From: Serratia marcescens
Lineage (GTDB): Bacteria > Pseudomonadota > Gammaproteobacteria > Enterobacterales > Enterobacteriaceae
Assembly (NCBI RefSeq): GCF_029846115.1
Contig: NZ_JARVZZ010000001.1
Location: 3,162,001-3,226,000, forward strand
DNA length: 64,000 nucleotides
Reading direction: 5' to 3'
Positions 9,618 through 19,354 of the stretch are shown piece by piece. The translations under genes were made by a program, and so were the position numbers. The notes below the pieces were generated by a model, which saw only the letters and a list, made by a program, of their open reading frames with translations, was not told the origin of the DNA and did no database searches. How positions within the stretch are numbered: the stretch's first letter is position 1; the number at the start of each line of letters is the position of its first letter.

Positions 9618-9648
9618 AAAAAAAACGGCGCACACTGTGCGCCGTTTT
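9618..9648 (-). terminator. Intrinsic terminator of lpp
   Basis: CGGCGCAC (9626-9633) and GTGCGCCG (9637-9644) form an 8-bp stem with a 3-nt loop. On the minus strand it is followed by eight U (A-run 9618-9625). It lies 18 nt after the lpp stop. Confidence 0.88.
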
Positions 9649-9665
9649 CAATAACCAAAGCTATC

Positions 9666-9923
<258 letters not shown>

Positions 9924-9938
9924 TTAATCTCCATGTAG

Positions 9939-9975
9939 CGTTACAAGTATTACACAAACTTTTTTCGAAAGAGAA
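9939..9975 (-). promoter_or_regulatory. lpp promoter
   Basis: On the minus strand TTTGTGTAATACTTGTAACGC is the same as the E. coli lpp promoter core; the -10 TAATACT is at 9952-9946 and the start of transcription by analogy is G 9939. The flanking DNA is very A/T rich. Transcript leader of about 37 nt. Confidence 0.8.
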
Positions 9976-10155
9976 TAATTTTTTAGTGTTGAGGTGCTTT
10001 ATTTTGATCGTTCGCTCAAACTTGCATCTGGTTTTACAAATTAGTTAAAAAAACGAGGGAAAACAGCCGGCTTCCATGGGACTACTCCGATTCTTTATTA
10101 GCTAAATAATGAGCGGATCGCGGTTGCGTTTTGAGAAAAATAGTTTACTGCCGAT

Positions 10156-10182
10156 AAAAAAAACGCCGCAAAGCGGCGTTTT
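10156..10182 (-). terminator. Intrinsic terminator of pykF
   Basis: CGCCGC/GCGGCG stem with AAA loop, flanked by an A-run (10156-10163) that gives the U-tract on the minus strand. It lies 28 nt after the pykF stop. The TTTT on the other side could also stop plus-strand transcription. Confidence 0.82.
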
Positions 10183-10210
10183 GATCAAGGCAATTATGTC
10201 ACGTTTTATA

Positions 10211-11623
10211 TTACAGCACGTGTACCGAGGCCGTGTTGGTGGTGCCGCTCGGCACCAGCGCGCCGGAAACCATCACCACGACGTCGCCTTTCTGCGCCAG
10301 GCCGCTGGCCAGCGCGGCTTCTTTACCGATGCGGTAGAAGTCGTCGGTAGAGGCGATTTCCTTGACCATCTGTGGGATGACGCCCTTGCTCAGCACCAGC
10401 TGATGCGCGGTAGTCTCATTGGTGGTCAGCGCCAGGATCACCGCGTTCGGGAAGTATTTACGCACGGATTTCGCCGACTTGCCGCCGCTGGTGGCGACCA
10501 CGATCAGCGGCGCGTCCAGTTTCTCGGCGGTTTCAACCGCGCCGCGGCATACTGCTTCGGTGATGCGCAGCTTGCGACGATCGTTCAGAGCGTCGATGCG
10601 GCTTGGCATCACGCGATCGGTACGCTCGCAGATGGTCGCCATGATGTTGACGGCTTCCAGCGGGTATTTGCCCTTGGCGCTTTCGCCGGACAGCATGACG
10701 GCATCGGTGCCGTCCAGGATGGCGTTGGCGACGTCGCCGGCTTCCGCGCGGGTAGGGCGCGGGTTCTTGATCATGGAGTCGAGCATCTGGGTGGCGGTGA
10801 TCACCACTTTACGCGCGCGGTTGCATTTCTCAATCATCATCTTCTGGGCAAAGATCACTTCTTCGACCGGGATCTCGACGCCCAAGTCGCCACGGGCAAC
10901 CATGATGCCGTCGGACGCTTCGAGGATCTCGTCGAAGTTGTTCAGGCCTTCCTGGTTTTCGATCTTGGAGATGATCTGGATCTGCTCGCCGCCGTGGGCT
11001 TTCAGGTGTTCGCGGATCTCCAGCACGTCAGAGCGTTTACGGATGAAGGACGCCGCCACGAAGTCGACGCCTTGTTCGCAACCGAAGATCAGGTCGCGTT
11101 TGTCTTTTTCGGCCAGCGCAGGCAACTGGATGGAAACGCCCGGCAGGTTGACGCCCTTGTTCTCGCCCAGGTCGCCGTTGTTCAGCACCTTACAAATGAC
11201 TTCGTTTTCGGTCACATTGGTGACTTCCATGCCGATCAGGCCGTCGTCAACCAGCACGGTGTTGCCGATCTTCAGGTCGGCGGCGAAGCCGGCGTAGGTG
11301 ACCGCTACGCGATCGCTGTTGCCGATCACGCTCTGGTCGGTGGTGAAAGTGAAGGTTTGGCCGGCGACCAGCGAGGCGTCTTTACCGCCTTCCAGTTTCA
11401 TGGTGCGAATTTCCGGGCCTTTGGTATCCAGCAGGATGCCGGCGTTGATACCGGTTTTCGCCATCACGGCGCGCATGTTCTTGATGCGGTTGCCGTGCTC
11501 TTCATAGTCGCCGTGAGAGAAGTTGAGACGCATCACGTTCATGCCTGCATTGAGCAGGTTGGTCAGCATTTCTTCCGATTCGGTTTTTGGACCGATGGTA
11601 CAAACAATTTTGGTCTTTTTCAT
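10211..11623 (-). CDS. pykF: Pyruvate kinase I
   Basis: 470 residues, equal to E. coli PykF. It begins [20 protein letters not shown] and carries the pyruvate kinase active-site segment [17 protein letters not shown] with the catalytic lysine. The reaction is phosphoenolpyruvate plus ADP to pyruvate plus ATP; the type I enzyme is allosterically activated by fructose 1,6-bisphosphate. Barrel domain, B domain (about residues 70-170) and C-terminal effector domain are all complete. Expression probably under Cra control (see candidate operator). Confidence 0.97.
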   Translation of the reverse strand: MKKTKIVCTIGPKTESEEMLTNLLNAGMNVMRLNFSHGDYEEHGNRIKNMRAVMAKTGINAGILLDTKGPEIRTMKLEGGKDASLVAGQTFTFTTDQSVIGNSDRVAVTYAGFAADLKIGNTVLVDDGLIGMEVTNVTENEVICKVLNNGDLGENKGVNLPGVSIQLPALAEKDKRDLIFGCEQGVDFVAASFIRKRSDVLEIREHLKAHGGEQIQIISKIENQEGLNNFDEILEASDGIMVARGDLGVEIPVEEVIFAQKMMIEKCNRARKVVITATQMLDSMIKNPRPTRAEAGDVANAILDGTDAVMLSGESAKGKYPLEAVNIMATICERTDRVMPSRIDALNDRRKLRITEAVCRGAVETAEKLDAPLIVVATSGGKSAKSVRKYFPNAVILALTTNETTAHQLVLSKGVIPQMVKEIASTDDFYRIGKEAALASGLAQKGDVVVMVSGALVPSGTTNTASVHVL

Positions 11624-11848
11624 GGCGGAGTTTTCTATAAGTTGTGATGGATAAAAAAACGAATTTGACCGGCGCGGCTTACGCCGGTTGGGAATTTGGG
11701 TCGTGCCTGGCGGTGAAAAACATAATTAAGGATAGGTGACGACAGTTGAAGCGGGGCGGAAAAATTCAGCCCGCGCGGGGGCGCGGGGATGCTGCGCAAC
11801 GGGGTAAGATCACATCGTGTTGTTATTGCGTTTTCGCAGATCAAGGGC

Positions 11849-11883
11849 TGAAACCATTCAACTGATAGACGTTGCGCATTATA
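11849..11883 (-). promoter_or_regulatory. Candidate pykF promoter with Cra (FruR) operator
   Basis: Minus-strand -10 TATAAT at 11883-11878 (the -35 at about 11901-11906 is poor). Just downstream, TGAAACCATTCA (11849-11860) fits the Cra half-site TGAAAC and its degenerate mirror. The operator would cover about +12 to +23, where a repressor blocks initiation, as is known for E. coli pykF. Matched by eye. Confidence 0.55.
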
Positions 11884-12016
11884 AAGGCTAAGCGGCGGGA
11901 AACAAAATAAAAAACCGCGGCGGTGCGGCGGATATAGCAAAACGGGGCTAAATGTGGCGCAAATGCAACGCGTTGTGGGTTGCTTGTTGCGCAAATAACC
12001 TTTTTGTACCTATGGG
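11884..12016. other. Non-coding upstream part of the pykF leader region
   Basis: The whole gap between pykF (starts at 11623) and the cupin gene (ends at 12017) is 393 bp. Apart from the promoter and Cra candidate I see only short unsupported frames. No obvious terminator for the cupin gene was found here. Confidence 0.4.
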
Positions 12017-12322
12017 TTAGCGTGTTTGGGGGATTTCCAGCAGCACGCCGGCGCTCAGGCAGAAGCAACCGCTGGCGACGTTGGCCGGCAATATCAGGCT
12101 CTCGCCGGCCCGTACCACCCGGGTGTCGCCGCCGAGGGTAAACTCGAATTCACCGGAGATCACCCGGGTTTGCAATGCGTGTGGGAGTTTTTGCAGTTGG
12201 CCGAAGTCGCCGGTCTCGAAACGCACTTCCGCCGCCGGTGAACCGTCGCTCATCACGCCTTCACGGCGGGCAGGGCCATTGCCGAGCGGTAAAAAGGCGG
12301 TTTTGGCGGTAAAGCTGGTCAT
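12017..12322 (-). CDS. Small cupin-fold protein
   Basis: 101 residues forming one conserved beta-barrel-like segment: RVISGEFEFTLGGDTRVVRAGESLILPANV, typical of a small cupin. The usual metal-binding histidines of motif 1 are not evident, so metal dependence is doubtful. No signal peptide. Role unknown; it sits alone between pykF and the valine tRNA operon and is transcribed in the same direction as both. Confidence 0.75.
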   Translation of the reverse strand: MTSFTAKTAFLPLGNGPARREGVMSDGSPAAEVRFETGDFGQLQKLPHALQTRVISGEFEFTLGGDTRVVRAGESLILPANVASGCFCLSAGVLLEIPQTR

Positions 12323-12439
12323 GTGGCGTTCCTGATGGTTGGTGGCGGTAGCACGGCGCGAACGGCATCATAATCGGGCGGTCGGCAGAGACGATACAAC
12401 GGGAAGTATAACGCGACAAGGTGAGGTGAATCAGCAATA

Positions 12440-12516
12440 TGGTGCGTCCGAGTGGACTCGAACCACCGACCCCCACCATGTCAAGGTGGTGCTCTAACCA
12501 ACTGAGCTACGGACGC
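12440..12516 (-). tRNA. tRNA-Val (anticodon GAC), third copy in transcript
   Basis: 77 nt with the 3' CCA encoded. Acceptor GCGTCCG/CGGACGC, T-loop GGTTCGAGTCC and anticodon loop CTTGACATG reading GUC/GUU valine codons. Identical to the two copies upstream. E. coli has valV and valW at the same place next to mdtK. Confidence 0.97.
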
Positions 12517-12536
12517 ACTGGGCTGCTTCTGAAATT

Positions 12537-12613
12537 TGGTGCGTCCGAGTGGACTCGAACCACCGACCCCCACCATGTCAAGGTGGTGCTCTAACCAACT
12601 GAGCTACGGACGC
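12537..12613 (-). tRNA. tRNA-Val (GAC), second copy in transcript
   Basis: Same 77-nt sequence as the neighbours, encoded CCA. Separated by 20 nt from each flanking copy. Confidence 0.97.
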
Positions 12614-12633
12614 ACTGTACTGCTTCAGGAATT

Positions 12634-12710
12634 TGGTGCGTCCGAGTGGACTCGAACCACCGACCCCCACCATGTCAAGGTGGTGCTCTAACCAACTGAG
12701 CTACGGACGC
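12634..12710 (-). tRNA. tRNA-Val (GAC), first copy in transcript
   Basis: Same 77-nt sequence with encoded CCA. Closest to the promoter; a small leader hairpin lies just upstream. Confidence 0.97.
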
Positions 12711-12722
12711 ATCTTTTCCTGT

Positions 12723-12776
12723 CTGTCATGGCTGACAGCGGGGACGAATATTAACGAGCTACCCGCGTGCTGGCAA
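12723..12776 (-). promoter_or_regulatory. Promoter and leader hairpin of the valine tRNA operon
   Basis: Minus-strand -35 TTGCCA (12776-12771), 17-bp spacer, -10 TAATAT (12753-12748), followed by a GC-rich discriminator (CCCCGC) typical of stringently controlled stable-RNA promoters. A leader stem CTGTCA/TGACAG (12723-12738) precedes the first tRNA and may guide processing. Confidence 0.8.
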
Positions 12777-12857
12777 GGGGAAAAGCGCAATTTTATTCGG
12801 TATTTCACGCGATTGCTGAGGTTGTGCGCAGTCCGGCGTTTTTTTCCGCAAACCGCG

Positions 12858-12885
12858 GCCCGGCCGGGGAGGAAACCGGCCGGGC
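12858..12885. terminator. Strong GC hairpin after mdtK
   Basis: Perfect 10-bp stem GCCCGGCCGG/CCGGCCGGGC with an 8-nt loop, starting 6 nt after the mdtK stop. There is no U-run directly after it on the minus strand, so it may act as an mRNA-protecting or Rho-assisted end rather than a canonical terminator. Confidence 0.5.
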
Positions 12886-12891
12886 GTGGGC

Positions 12892-14268
12892 TCAGCGCGT
12901 GGATCGCTGCAGGATGACGGCGGTCGGCTGTTTCTGCAGCCAACGCATGCGCAGCGCCATCATGATGGCGGCGAAGGTCAGGCCGATGATAAAGCCGATC
13001 CAGAAACCGCTCGGCCCCATCGCCGGCACCACCACGTCGGTTAACGCCAGCAGATAGCCGCTCGGCAGGCCCAACACCCAATAAGCGATAAAGGTGATGA
13101 AGAAGATCGCGCGGGTATCTTTATAACCACGCAGCACGCCGCTGCCGATCACCTGGACCGAATCCGAAATCTGGTACAGCGCCGCCAACAGCATCAGCTG
13201 CGAGGCCATCGCCACCACTGCCGGGCTGTCGTTGTACAGCAGGGCGATCGGTTCGCGCAAGGTGGCGGTAAACAGCGCGGTGCAGACGGCCATGGTGACG
13301 CCGACGCCGATGGCGGAGTAGGCGGCGACGCGCGCGCCTTCGACCGAACCTTCCCCCAGACGGTAACCGACGCGGATGGTGGCGCCGACGCCCAGCGACA
13401 GCGGCAGCACGAACATCAGCGCGCTGAAGTTAAGCGCGATCTGGTGGCCGGCGACCGCAACGATCCCGAGCGGCGAAACCAGCAGCGCCACCACGGCGAA
13501 CAGGGTGACTTCGAAGAACAGCGCCAGCGCCACCGGCATGCCGATGCCGATCAGGCGCTTCAGCGCCGCCCAGTCCGGGCCGCCGAGATCGCCTGCCTGG
13601 CGTTTGATGTCGCGCTGCGAGGGCGCACGCTTCACGTACCAGCGCATCATCAGGAACATGATCCAGTAGACGCTGCCGGTGGCGACGCCGCAGCCGACGC
13701 CGCCCAGCTCCGGCATGCCGAACTTGCCGTAGATGAAGATGTAGTTGATCGGAATATTCACCAGCAGGCCGAGGAAGCCGATCACCATGCCGGGCTTGGT
13801 TTTGGACAGCCCCTCGCACTGGTTGCGCATCACCTGGAAGAACAGGTAACCCGGCGCGCCCCACATGATGGCGTGCAGATAGCCGACGGCTTTATCTGCC
13901 AGCTGCGGATCGATGTTGTGCATCATATCGATGACGAACTTGCAGTTATACAACACCACGATCAGCAGCACGGACACGCCGGAAGCCAGCCAAAAACCCT
14001 GACGCACCTGATGACCGATGCGATCGCGTCGCCCGGCGCCGTTAAGCTGAGCGATAACCGGGGTCAGCGCCAGCAGCAGGCCGTGGCCGAACAGGATGGC
14101 CGGCAGCCAGATGGAGGTGCCGACTGCAACCGCCGCCATGTCGGTGGCGCTATAGGCGCCGGCCATGATGGTATCCACCACGCCCATGGCGGTTTGCGAT
14201 ATTTGCGCGATGATGACCGGGATAGCGAGAGCCAATAAACTACGCGCTTCAATTAAGTACTTCTGCAC
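12892..14268 (-). CDS. mdtK: MdtK, MATE-family multidrug efflux pump (NorM type)
   Basis: 458 residues with 12 hydrophobic segments in two MatE halves. It closely tracks E. coli MdtK (457). The start was set at GTG 14268, giving [18 protein letters not shown] as in E. coli; the frame is open further upstream but the extension lacks similarity. An AGG ribosome binding motif lies about 8 nt upstream. Family role: Na+- or H+-coupled export of fluoroquinolones, cationic dyes and other drugs across the inner membrane. Divergent from ribC, as in E. coli. Confidence 0.95.
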   Translation of the reverse strand: MQKYLIEARSLLALAIPVIIAQISQTAMGVVDTIMAGAYSATDMAAVAVGTSIWLPAILFGHGLLLALTPVIAQLNGAGRRDRIGHQVRQGFWLASGVSVLLIVVLYNCKFVIDMMHNIDPQLADKAVGYLHAIMWGAPGYLFFQVMRNQCEGLSKTKPGMVIGFLGLLVNIPINYIFIYGKFGMPELGGVGCGVATGSVYWIMFLMMRWYVKRAPSQRDIKRQAGDLGGPDWAALKRLIGIGMPVALALFFEVTLFAVVALLVSPLGIVAVAGHQIALNFSALMFVLPLSLGVGATIRVGYRLGEGSVEGARVAAYSAIGVGVTMAVCTALFTATLREPIALLYNDSPAVVAMASQLMLLAALYQISDSVQVIGSGVLRGYKDTRAIFFITFIAYWVLGLPSGYLLALTDVVVPAMGPSGFWIGFIIGLTFAAIMMALRMRWLQKQPTAVILQRSTR

Positions 14269-14507
14269 GCATACACCTTTTCTATTTATATATGTGGGAG
14301 GGAGGGCTGTCGCGAGAGGACAACAATTAAAATAGCGGAATTTTGTCAAAAAGATTGTACCTGCTCGGCGTCGTTAAGCAAACGCCGCAGATAAATAGTT
14401 ATTAAATGCGCAGGCCCGCGTTTTTTGCCTACGCGGATTTGGTTTTCAGCGCCAACTGGGGCAAACTGCCGGGAGCGTTTTAACCTATTTAGCAAGAAGA
14501 GGCACAT

Positions 14508-15158
14508 ATGTTCACCGGTATCGTACAAGGCACCGCGCCGCTGGTCGCCATTGATGAGAAACCCAATTTCCGCACCCACGTGATCGAGATGCCTGCCGAG
14601 CTGTTGCCGGGGCTGGAGCTGGGCGCGTCGGTGGCCCATAACGGCTGCTGCCTGACCGTGACCGCGGTGGAAGGCAACCGTGTCAGCTTCGATTTGATCA
14701 AGGAAACGTTGCGCCTGACCAACCTCGGCGACCTGGCGCTCGGCGACATCGTCAATATCGAGCGCGCGGCAAAGTTCAATGACGAAATTGGCGGCCATTT
14801 GATGTCCGGCCATATTATCTGCACGGCGGAAGTGGCCAAGATTTATACCTCGGAAAATAATCGCCAGGTCTGGCTGCGCATGCCGAATGCGGAATTGATG
14901 AAATATGTGCTGCACAAAGGTTTCATCGGCATTGACGGCATTAGCCTGACCATCGGCGAAGTGGTGAATAACCGTTTCTGCGTGCACCTGATCCCGGAAA
15001 CGCTGGATCGCACCACGCTGGGTAAGAAACGTCTGGGTGATAAGGTGAACATCGAAATCGATCCGCAAACGCAGGCGGTGGTGGACACCGTCGAGCGCGT
15101 GCTGGCCAACCGGGAAGCGACGCTGGCGGCGGCGATGGCGCCGGCGCATAAAGACTGA
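14508..15158 (+). CDS. ribC: Riboflavin synthase, alpha subunit
   Basis: 216 residues built from two lumazine-binding repeats (MFTGIVQG at the N-terminus and a second barrel from about residue 98). It dismutates two 6,7-dimethyl-8-ribityllumazine molecules into riboflavin and a pyrimidine product. The gene is ribC in E. coli and ribE in some other schemes. I looked for an FMN riboswitch in the 240 bp upstream and saw none. Neighbours mdtK and cfa match E. coli. Confidence 0.96.
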   Translation: MFTGIVQGTAPLVAIDEKPNFRTHVIEMPAELLPGLELGASVAHNGCCLTVTAVEGNRVSFDLIKETLRLTNLGDLALGDIVNIERAAKFNDEIGGHLMSGHIICTAEVAKIYTSENNRQVWLRMPNAELMKYVLHKGFIGIDGISLTIGEVVNNRFCVHLIPETLDRTTLGKKRLGDKVNIEIDPQTQAVVDTVERVLANREATLAAAMAPAHKD

Positions 15159-15212
15159 CAGCGATTCTGGCGTTGCCGCCGGTATCGAATCATAAGCAGA
15201 GAGGAGAAACGC

Positions 15213-15506
15213 GTGAAGTTTTATGGGAAAACGTTGTTGTTAACCGCGTTGCTGGCGCTGAGCGCCTGCAGCAGCTCACCTGAGCAGGGCGCCGGCGCGC
15301 AAATGGCCGATGCGGACGATACCTGCGGTGCTTCGCAGTATCAAAACTTCGTCGGTAAGCCGATGACCTCGCTGGAAGGCGTGCGGATCGACGCCAAGGT
15401 GCGCGCCATTCCGTACAACTCTGCCGTCACCATGGATTTCAACCTGCGCCGTCTGAACTTCCTTGGCGATAGCAACGATAAAATCATTCGCGTTTATTGC
15501 GGTTAA
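15213..15506 (+). CDS. I78-family peptidase inhibitor lipoprotein
   Basis: 97 residues. Lipoprotein signal with lipobox LSAC (Cys at about residue 19), then a compact domain CGASQYQNFVGKP...VRAIPYNSAVTMDFN...IIRVYCG, characteristic of the I78 inhibitor family of small serine-protease inhibitors. Two cysteines of the domain could form a disulfide. The GTG start is supported by GAGGAG at 15201-15206. Probably periplasm-facing. In a species secreting several proteases a protective role is plausible but inferred. Confidence 0.85.
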   Translation: MKFYGKTLLLTALLALSACSSSPEQGAGAQMADADDTCGASQYQNFVGKPMTSLEGVRIDAKVRAIPYNSAVTMDFNLRRLNFLGDSNDKIIRVYCG

Positions 15507-15525
15507 CCCGCAGGGTCCGAAAGAG

Positions 15526-15566
15526 CAAAAAAAAGCCCCGACGATGATGTTGCCGGGGCTTTTTTA
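15526..15566. terminator. Bidirectional terminator between the I78 gene and cfa
   Basis: AAAAAAGCCCCG ... CGGGGCTTTTTT: a GC stem flanked by A-run and T-run, so it can end transcription from both sides of this convergent pair. Confidence 0.88.
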
Positions 15567-15578
15567 TCGGGAAAGCAT

Positions 15579-16730
15579 TCAACGGGCGACGCGGATGCCG
15601 CCTTCAACGCCTTTCGGGCTGAACACCACCTGCCACAGCTGCAGATCGCGCGCCCGGAACGCGCCGGCGCAGGCATTCAGGTAGTAGCTGAACATCCGCT
15701 CGAAGCGTTCGGAATAGCGCGGGGCAAGCTGCGGCCACGCCTGCTTGAAGCGTTCGAACCAGGCCATCAGCGTGCGATCGTAGTCGGCACCGATGTTGTG
15801 CCAGTCTTCCATCACGAAATGGCCTTCGCTGGCTTCGGCGATATGGCTCACTGAAGGCAGACAGCCGTTCGGGAAAATGTACTTGTTGATCCACGGATCG
15901 ACGTTCATGTCGGTTTTGTTGGAGCCGATAGTGTGCAGCAGGAACAGGCCGTGCGGCGCCAGATTGCGCTCTACCACGTTGAAATAGGTGCGGTAGTTTT
16001 TCGGCCCGACGTGCTCGAACATGCCGACCGAGACGATGCGATCGAACTGCTGATGCAGATCGCGGTAATCCTGCAGCAGGATCTGCACATCCAGCCCGGC
16101 GCAGCGCGCCTGAGCCAGCTTCTGCTGTTCGGCAGAAATGGTTACGCCGACCACTGACACGCCGTAATGCTTCGCCGCATAGGCGGAAAGACCGCCCCAG
16201 CCGCAGCCGATGTCCAGCAGGCGCATACCTGGCTGCAGCTGCAGTTTTTCGCAGATCATCCGCAGCTTCGCTTCCTGCGCTTCCTCCAGCGTGGTGGCGT
16301 CTTTCCAGTAGCCGCAGGAATATTGCATGTAAGGATCGAGCATCAGGGTAAACAGATCGTTGCCGAGATCGTAATGTTCTTTGCCGACGATCCAGGCGCG
16401 CTTTTTCGATTGCAGGTTGGTCAGGCGCGCGGCGGCGATACGCAGGGTATCTTTCAGGTGGTGGGGGAGTTTCTTCTCCAGCCCGGCGCTGACCACGCGC
16501 TGGAAGAACATATCCAGCCGTTCGCACTCCCACCAACCGTCCATGTAGCTTTCGCCCAGGCCCAGCGACCCTTGCTGCAGGACGCGTTTAAAGAAATCGG
16601 GGTTTTTAACCTGAATATCGAAAGGGCGCGATCCGTTGATTTCAATGCCGGCCAGACCGAGCATTTCGTGCGCGATACGGTACCACTGATTGTCCTGGAT
16701 GCTCAGATCTTCTATACACGATGAACTCAT
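15579..16730 (-). CDS. cfa: Cyclopropane-fatty-acyl-phospholipid synthase
   Basis: 383 residues, close to E. coli Cfa (382). N-terminal lipid-binding part and C-terminal Rossmann methyltransferase with SAM motif LLDIGCGWGGLSAYAA. It methylenates cis-unsaturated acyl chains of membrane phospholipids using S-adenosylmethionine, mainly on entry to stationary phase and under acid stress. A candidate promoter 260 bp upstream implies a long leader, as for the sigma-70 transcript of E. coli cfa. Confidence 0.96.
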   Translation of the reverse strand: MSSSCIEDLSIQDNQWYRIAHEMLGLAGIEINGSRPFDIQVKNPDFFKRVLQQGSLGLGESYMDGWWECERLDMFFQRVVSAGLEKKLPHHLKDTLRIAAARLTNLQSKKRAWIVGKEHYDLGNDLFTLMLDPYMQYSCGYWKDATTLEEAQEAKLRMICEKLQLQPGMRLLDIGCGWGGLSAYAAKHYGVSVVGVTISAEQQKLAQARCAGLDVQILLQDYRDLHQQFDRIVSVGMFEHVGPKNYRTYFNVVERNLAPHGLFLLHTIGSNKTDMNVDPWINKYIFPNGCLPSVSHIAEASEGHFVMEDWHNIGADYDRTLMAWFERFKQAWPQLAPRYSERFERMFSYYLNACAGAFRARDLQLWQVVFSPKGVEGGIRVAR

Positions 16731-16992
16731 AGCTTCTCCATCACCTTCTTCTGACTGATGACCCGTTAGGAAACAGCTTAGACAATTTCTGCGGGTGCAT
16801 ACGTTTACCGGCGGAAAATAGGCCCGCGGCGTCTGATATCCGACTATGAACAGAGGAAATTTAAAGAAACGACCCGGCGCGAACGGCGCGGGATAAACGC
16901 ATCCTTAAAAAAAGAGTGTGACGCAAAGCGCGTACACAAGTGCTAATTGAGATATAGAGATTATAAGGTGTTACTTTACAAGGTTGTTTTTG

Positions 16993-17041
16993 AGTATAGG
17001 CGTGCCGAGGCGTTGACTCAACTGTAAATCGCACTCGGCAC
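16993..17041 (-). promoter_or_regulatory. Candidate distal cfa promoter inside a long dyad
   Basis: Minus strand: -35 TTGAGT (17021-17016), exactly 17-bp spacer, -10 TATACT (16998-16993). A perfect 8-bp inverted repeat GTGCCGAG (17002-17009) / CTCGGCAC (17034-17041) brackets the -35. The transcript would carry a leader of about 255 nt before the cfa start. The rest of the 344-bp gap (16731-17074) holds nothing else I can support. Confidence 0.6.
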
Positions 17042-17074
17042 ACATATTCTTTAAGTGATTATTAAACTTGGTAA

Positions 17075-18286
17075 TTATGACGCTGAGTTAGCATGTTCCC
17101 GCTGCGCTTTTTGCTGCGCGTCAGCCGCTTTTCCCCGCTGCAGGAAATACCCCAGCGCGGCCAGGATCACCGTCGATACCATTACCGTCACCGTCGCCAA
17201 CAGCGGCTGGGCAATGAACGCCGACACCAGCATGCTCGCCACAAAGCACAGCCCCAGCTGCAGCGTATTTTGCAGCGCGGCGGCCTTGCCACTGCTTTCC
17301 GGGAACGGCATCAGCGCATTCGCCACCATGATCGGGTAGCCGGCGCCGTTGACCAGCGCCATCACGCAGAACGGGATCAGCAGCGTGGTGAGCGTCGGTG
17401 CGGTCAGGGTCGCCACCAGATACAGCGCCACCATGCTGACACCATAAGCTACCAGCAGCCACGGCAGCAGGGTTTTGCCATTGATGCGCTTGAGCGCGGC
17501 ACGGCAGCCATAGCCCCCCAGCAGGAAAGCCAGCGTCTGCGGCACATAGCTCAGACCGATGTCGCTCGGGCCATAGCCCATATCACCGAGGATGAACGGC
17601 GAGCCGGTCAGCCAGGCGAAGAAGCCTGCCGAGCAGGCGGCATACATGGCGACGTTGCCGCTGAACACTGGGGATTTCAACAGTCGCCAGAAGCTGACGC
17701 CGTTTTTTGGCGCCTCGGCGGTGGGCTGCGTTTTGGCGCGCTCTTTGAGCATCAGCGTCGGTAGCAGCAGCAGTACGGTGATGGCCAGCAGCACGGCGAA
17801 GATCGCGCGCCAGCTGGCGTGGTTCAACAGCCAGGCGCCCAGCAGCGGCGCCAGCGCCGGCGACAGCGCGACCAGCGGCATGATGGTGGCGAATACGCGG
17901 TTGGCCTGGCCTTCGCGATAGCGGTCGACCACCAGCGCTTGCCAGATGGCGGCGGCGGAACAGACGCCGACGGCCTGAATAAAGCGCAGGATCCAGAGCT
18001 GCACGGCGTTCTCTACCCACAGCATGCCCAGGCAGCCGAGGGCGAACAGCGTCAGGCCGATCAATAATACCGGTTTGCGGCCCAGGCGGTCGGAGAGCGG
18101 CCCCCACAGCAGCTGCGCGAAGGCGAAGCCGGCCAGGAAGATGCTCAGGCTGGCGCTCACCGCGCCGGCGGAAATTTGCAGTTCCTCCCGCATGGCGCCG
18201 AAGGCGGGGAGGTACATATCGGTCGCCAGATAACCCAGCATGCTCAGGCCGGCGAGGTAGAACATAAAGCCAAAGGAATTTCGCAT
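17075..18286 (-). CDS. punC: PunC, MFS purine nucleoside transporter
   Basis: 403 residues with 12 predicted membrane spans (Bcr/CflA-type MFS). The loop motif [14 protein letters not shown] after span 2 is the MFS signature. Length and sequence match E. coli YdhC/PunC, an inner-membrane nucleoside importer activated by PunR. Start ATG 18286; the longer open frame upstream runs across the divergent regulator and is not real. Divergent from punR by 123 bp. Confidence 0.93.
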   Translation of the reverse strand: MRNSFGFMFYLAGLSMLGYLATDMYLPAFGAMREELQISAGAVSASLSIFLAGFAFAQLLWGPLSDRLGRKPVLLIGLTLFALGCLGMLWVENAVQLWILRFIQAVGVCSAAAIWQALVVDRYREGQANRVFATIMPLVALSPALAPLLGAWLLNHASWRAIFAVLLAITVLLLLPTLMLKERAKTQPTAEAPKNGVSFWRLLKSPVFSGNVAMYAACSAGFFAWLTGSPFILGDMGYGPSDIGLSYVPQTLAFLLGGYGCRAALKRINGKTLLPWLLVAYGVSMVALYLVATLTAPTLTTLLIPFCVMALVNGAGYPIMVANALMPFPESSGKAAALQNTLQLGLCFVASMLVSAFIAQPLLATVTVMVSTVILAALGYFLQRGKAADAQQKAQREHANSAS

Positions 18287-18409
18287 GGTATTTCTCGTTA
18301 ATATTTTAGTGTCGCAGGTTTTTAGCGCCGGCCAGTGTATCCGGCTGGATCTCTGCTTGTGAAACGGTAATATTTGCAAAGTGCTGTTAAAAAAATTGAA
18401 GGCAAAGCG

Positions 18410-19354
18410 ATGTGGTCTGAATATTCTCTTGAAGTGGTCGACGCAGTAGCGCGTACCGGCAGTTTCAGCGCGGCGGCGCAGGAGCTGCACCGGGTGCCGT
18501 CGGCGGTGAGCTATACCGTACGGCAGCTGGAGCAATGGCTGGCGGTGCCGCTGTTTGAGCGGCGTCACCGCGACGTGGAGTTGACGCCGGCCGGCGCGTT
18601 GTTTATCAAGGATGCGCGAGTTGTTATCAAAAAAATGCTCGACACTCGCCGCCACTGTCAGCAGGTGGCTAACGGGTGGCGCGGCCAGCTGAATATCGCG
18701 GTCGACATCATCGTCAAACCGCAGCGCAGCCGCCAACTGGTGCTGGATTTCTACCGTCATTTCCCCGACGTCGAATTGATGCTGCAACCCGAGGTGTTCA
18801 ATGGCGTGTGGGATGCCTTGGTGGACGGCAGAGCGGACATGGCGATCGGCGCCACCCGTGCGGTGCCGGTCGGCGGCGGCTTCGCCTTTCGCGACATGGG
18901 TTATATGAACTGGCTGTGCGTGGCCAGCCCGCAACATCCGCTGGCGCAGTTGACGGGGCCGCTGAATGACGATCAGCTGCGGCCATACCCTTCGCTTTGC
19001 CTGGAGGACACCTCGCGCAATCTGCCCAAGCGCGTCACCTGGACGCTGGATAACCAGCGACGGCTGGTGGTGCCGGACTGGACTTCGGCGCTCGACTGTT
19101 TGTGCGCCGGGCTGTGCGTCGGCATGATGCCGGCACATCGGGCGCTGCCGCGGGTGCAGCGCGGTGAGCTGACGGCGTTGCAGTTGCAGCAGCCGTTTCC
19201 CGCCAGCCCTTGCTGCCTGACCTGGCAGCAGGATAAACCGTCACCGGCGATGAGCTGGCTGCTGGCGTATCTGGGCGATGGGGAAACGCTGAATCAGGAA
19301 TGGCTGAGCGAGGTGGAACCGGAAGCCGCACAGGCTTCCGGCGCGAGGGATTAG
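18410..19354 (+). CDS. punR: PunR, LysR-type regulator of punC
   Basis: 314 residues from ATG 18410. N-terminal winged HTH ([20 protein letters not shown]), then the LysR effector domain. E. coli PunR/YdhB activates punC from the shared intergenic region, and the same divergent arrangement is present. The stop TAG overlaps the TAA of purR on the other strand by 4 bp. Confidence 0.92.
   Translation: MWSEYSLEVVDAVARTGSFSAAAQELHRVPSAVSYTVRQLEQWLAVPLFERRHRDVELTPAGALFIKDARVVIKKMLDTRRHCQQVANGWRGQLNIAVDIIVKPQRSRQLVLDFYRHFPDVELMLQPEVFNGVWDALVDGRADMAIGATRAVPVGGGFAFRDMGYMNWLCVASPQHPLAQLTGPLNDDQLRPYPSLCLEDTSRNLPKRVTWTLDNQRRLVVPDWTSALDCLCAGLCVGMMPAHRALPRVQRGELTALQLQQPFPASPCCLTWQQDKPSPAMSWLLAYLGDGETLNQEWLSEVEPEAAQASGARD

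Noticed and set aside
10109..11647. 512-codon plus-strand open frame opposite pykF
   Set aside because: Lies entirely antisense to a fully conserved pykF; low-complexity His/Gln/Val-rich product typical of GC-biased shadow frames.
12440..12710. Possible CRISPR-like array (regular 77-bp repeats, 20-bp spacers)
   Set aside because: Repeats are complete tRNA-Val genes; no cas genes.
12633..12917. 94-codon frame starting inside the valine tRNA gene
   Set aside because: Overlaps a tRNA gene and its promoter; no ribosome binding site.
14350..14507. FMN riboswitch before the riboflavin synthase gene
   Set aside because: No RFN-element conserved blocks seen; in enterobacteria the element normally precedes ribB.
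18287..19138. N-terminal extension of punC to 687 residues
   Set aside because: Runs antisense through punR; the first 280 residues have no membrane spans, while ATG 18286 gives the exact family length.
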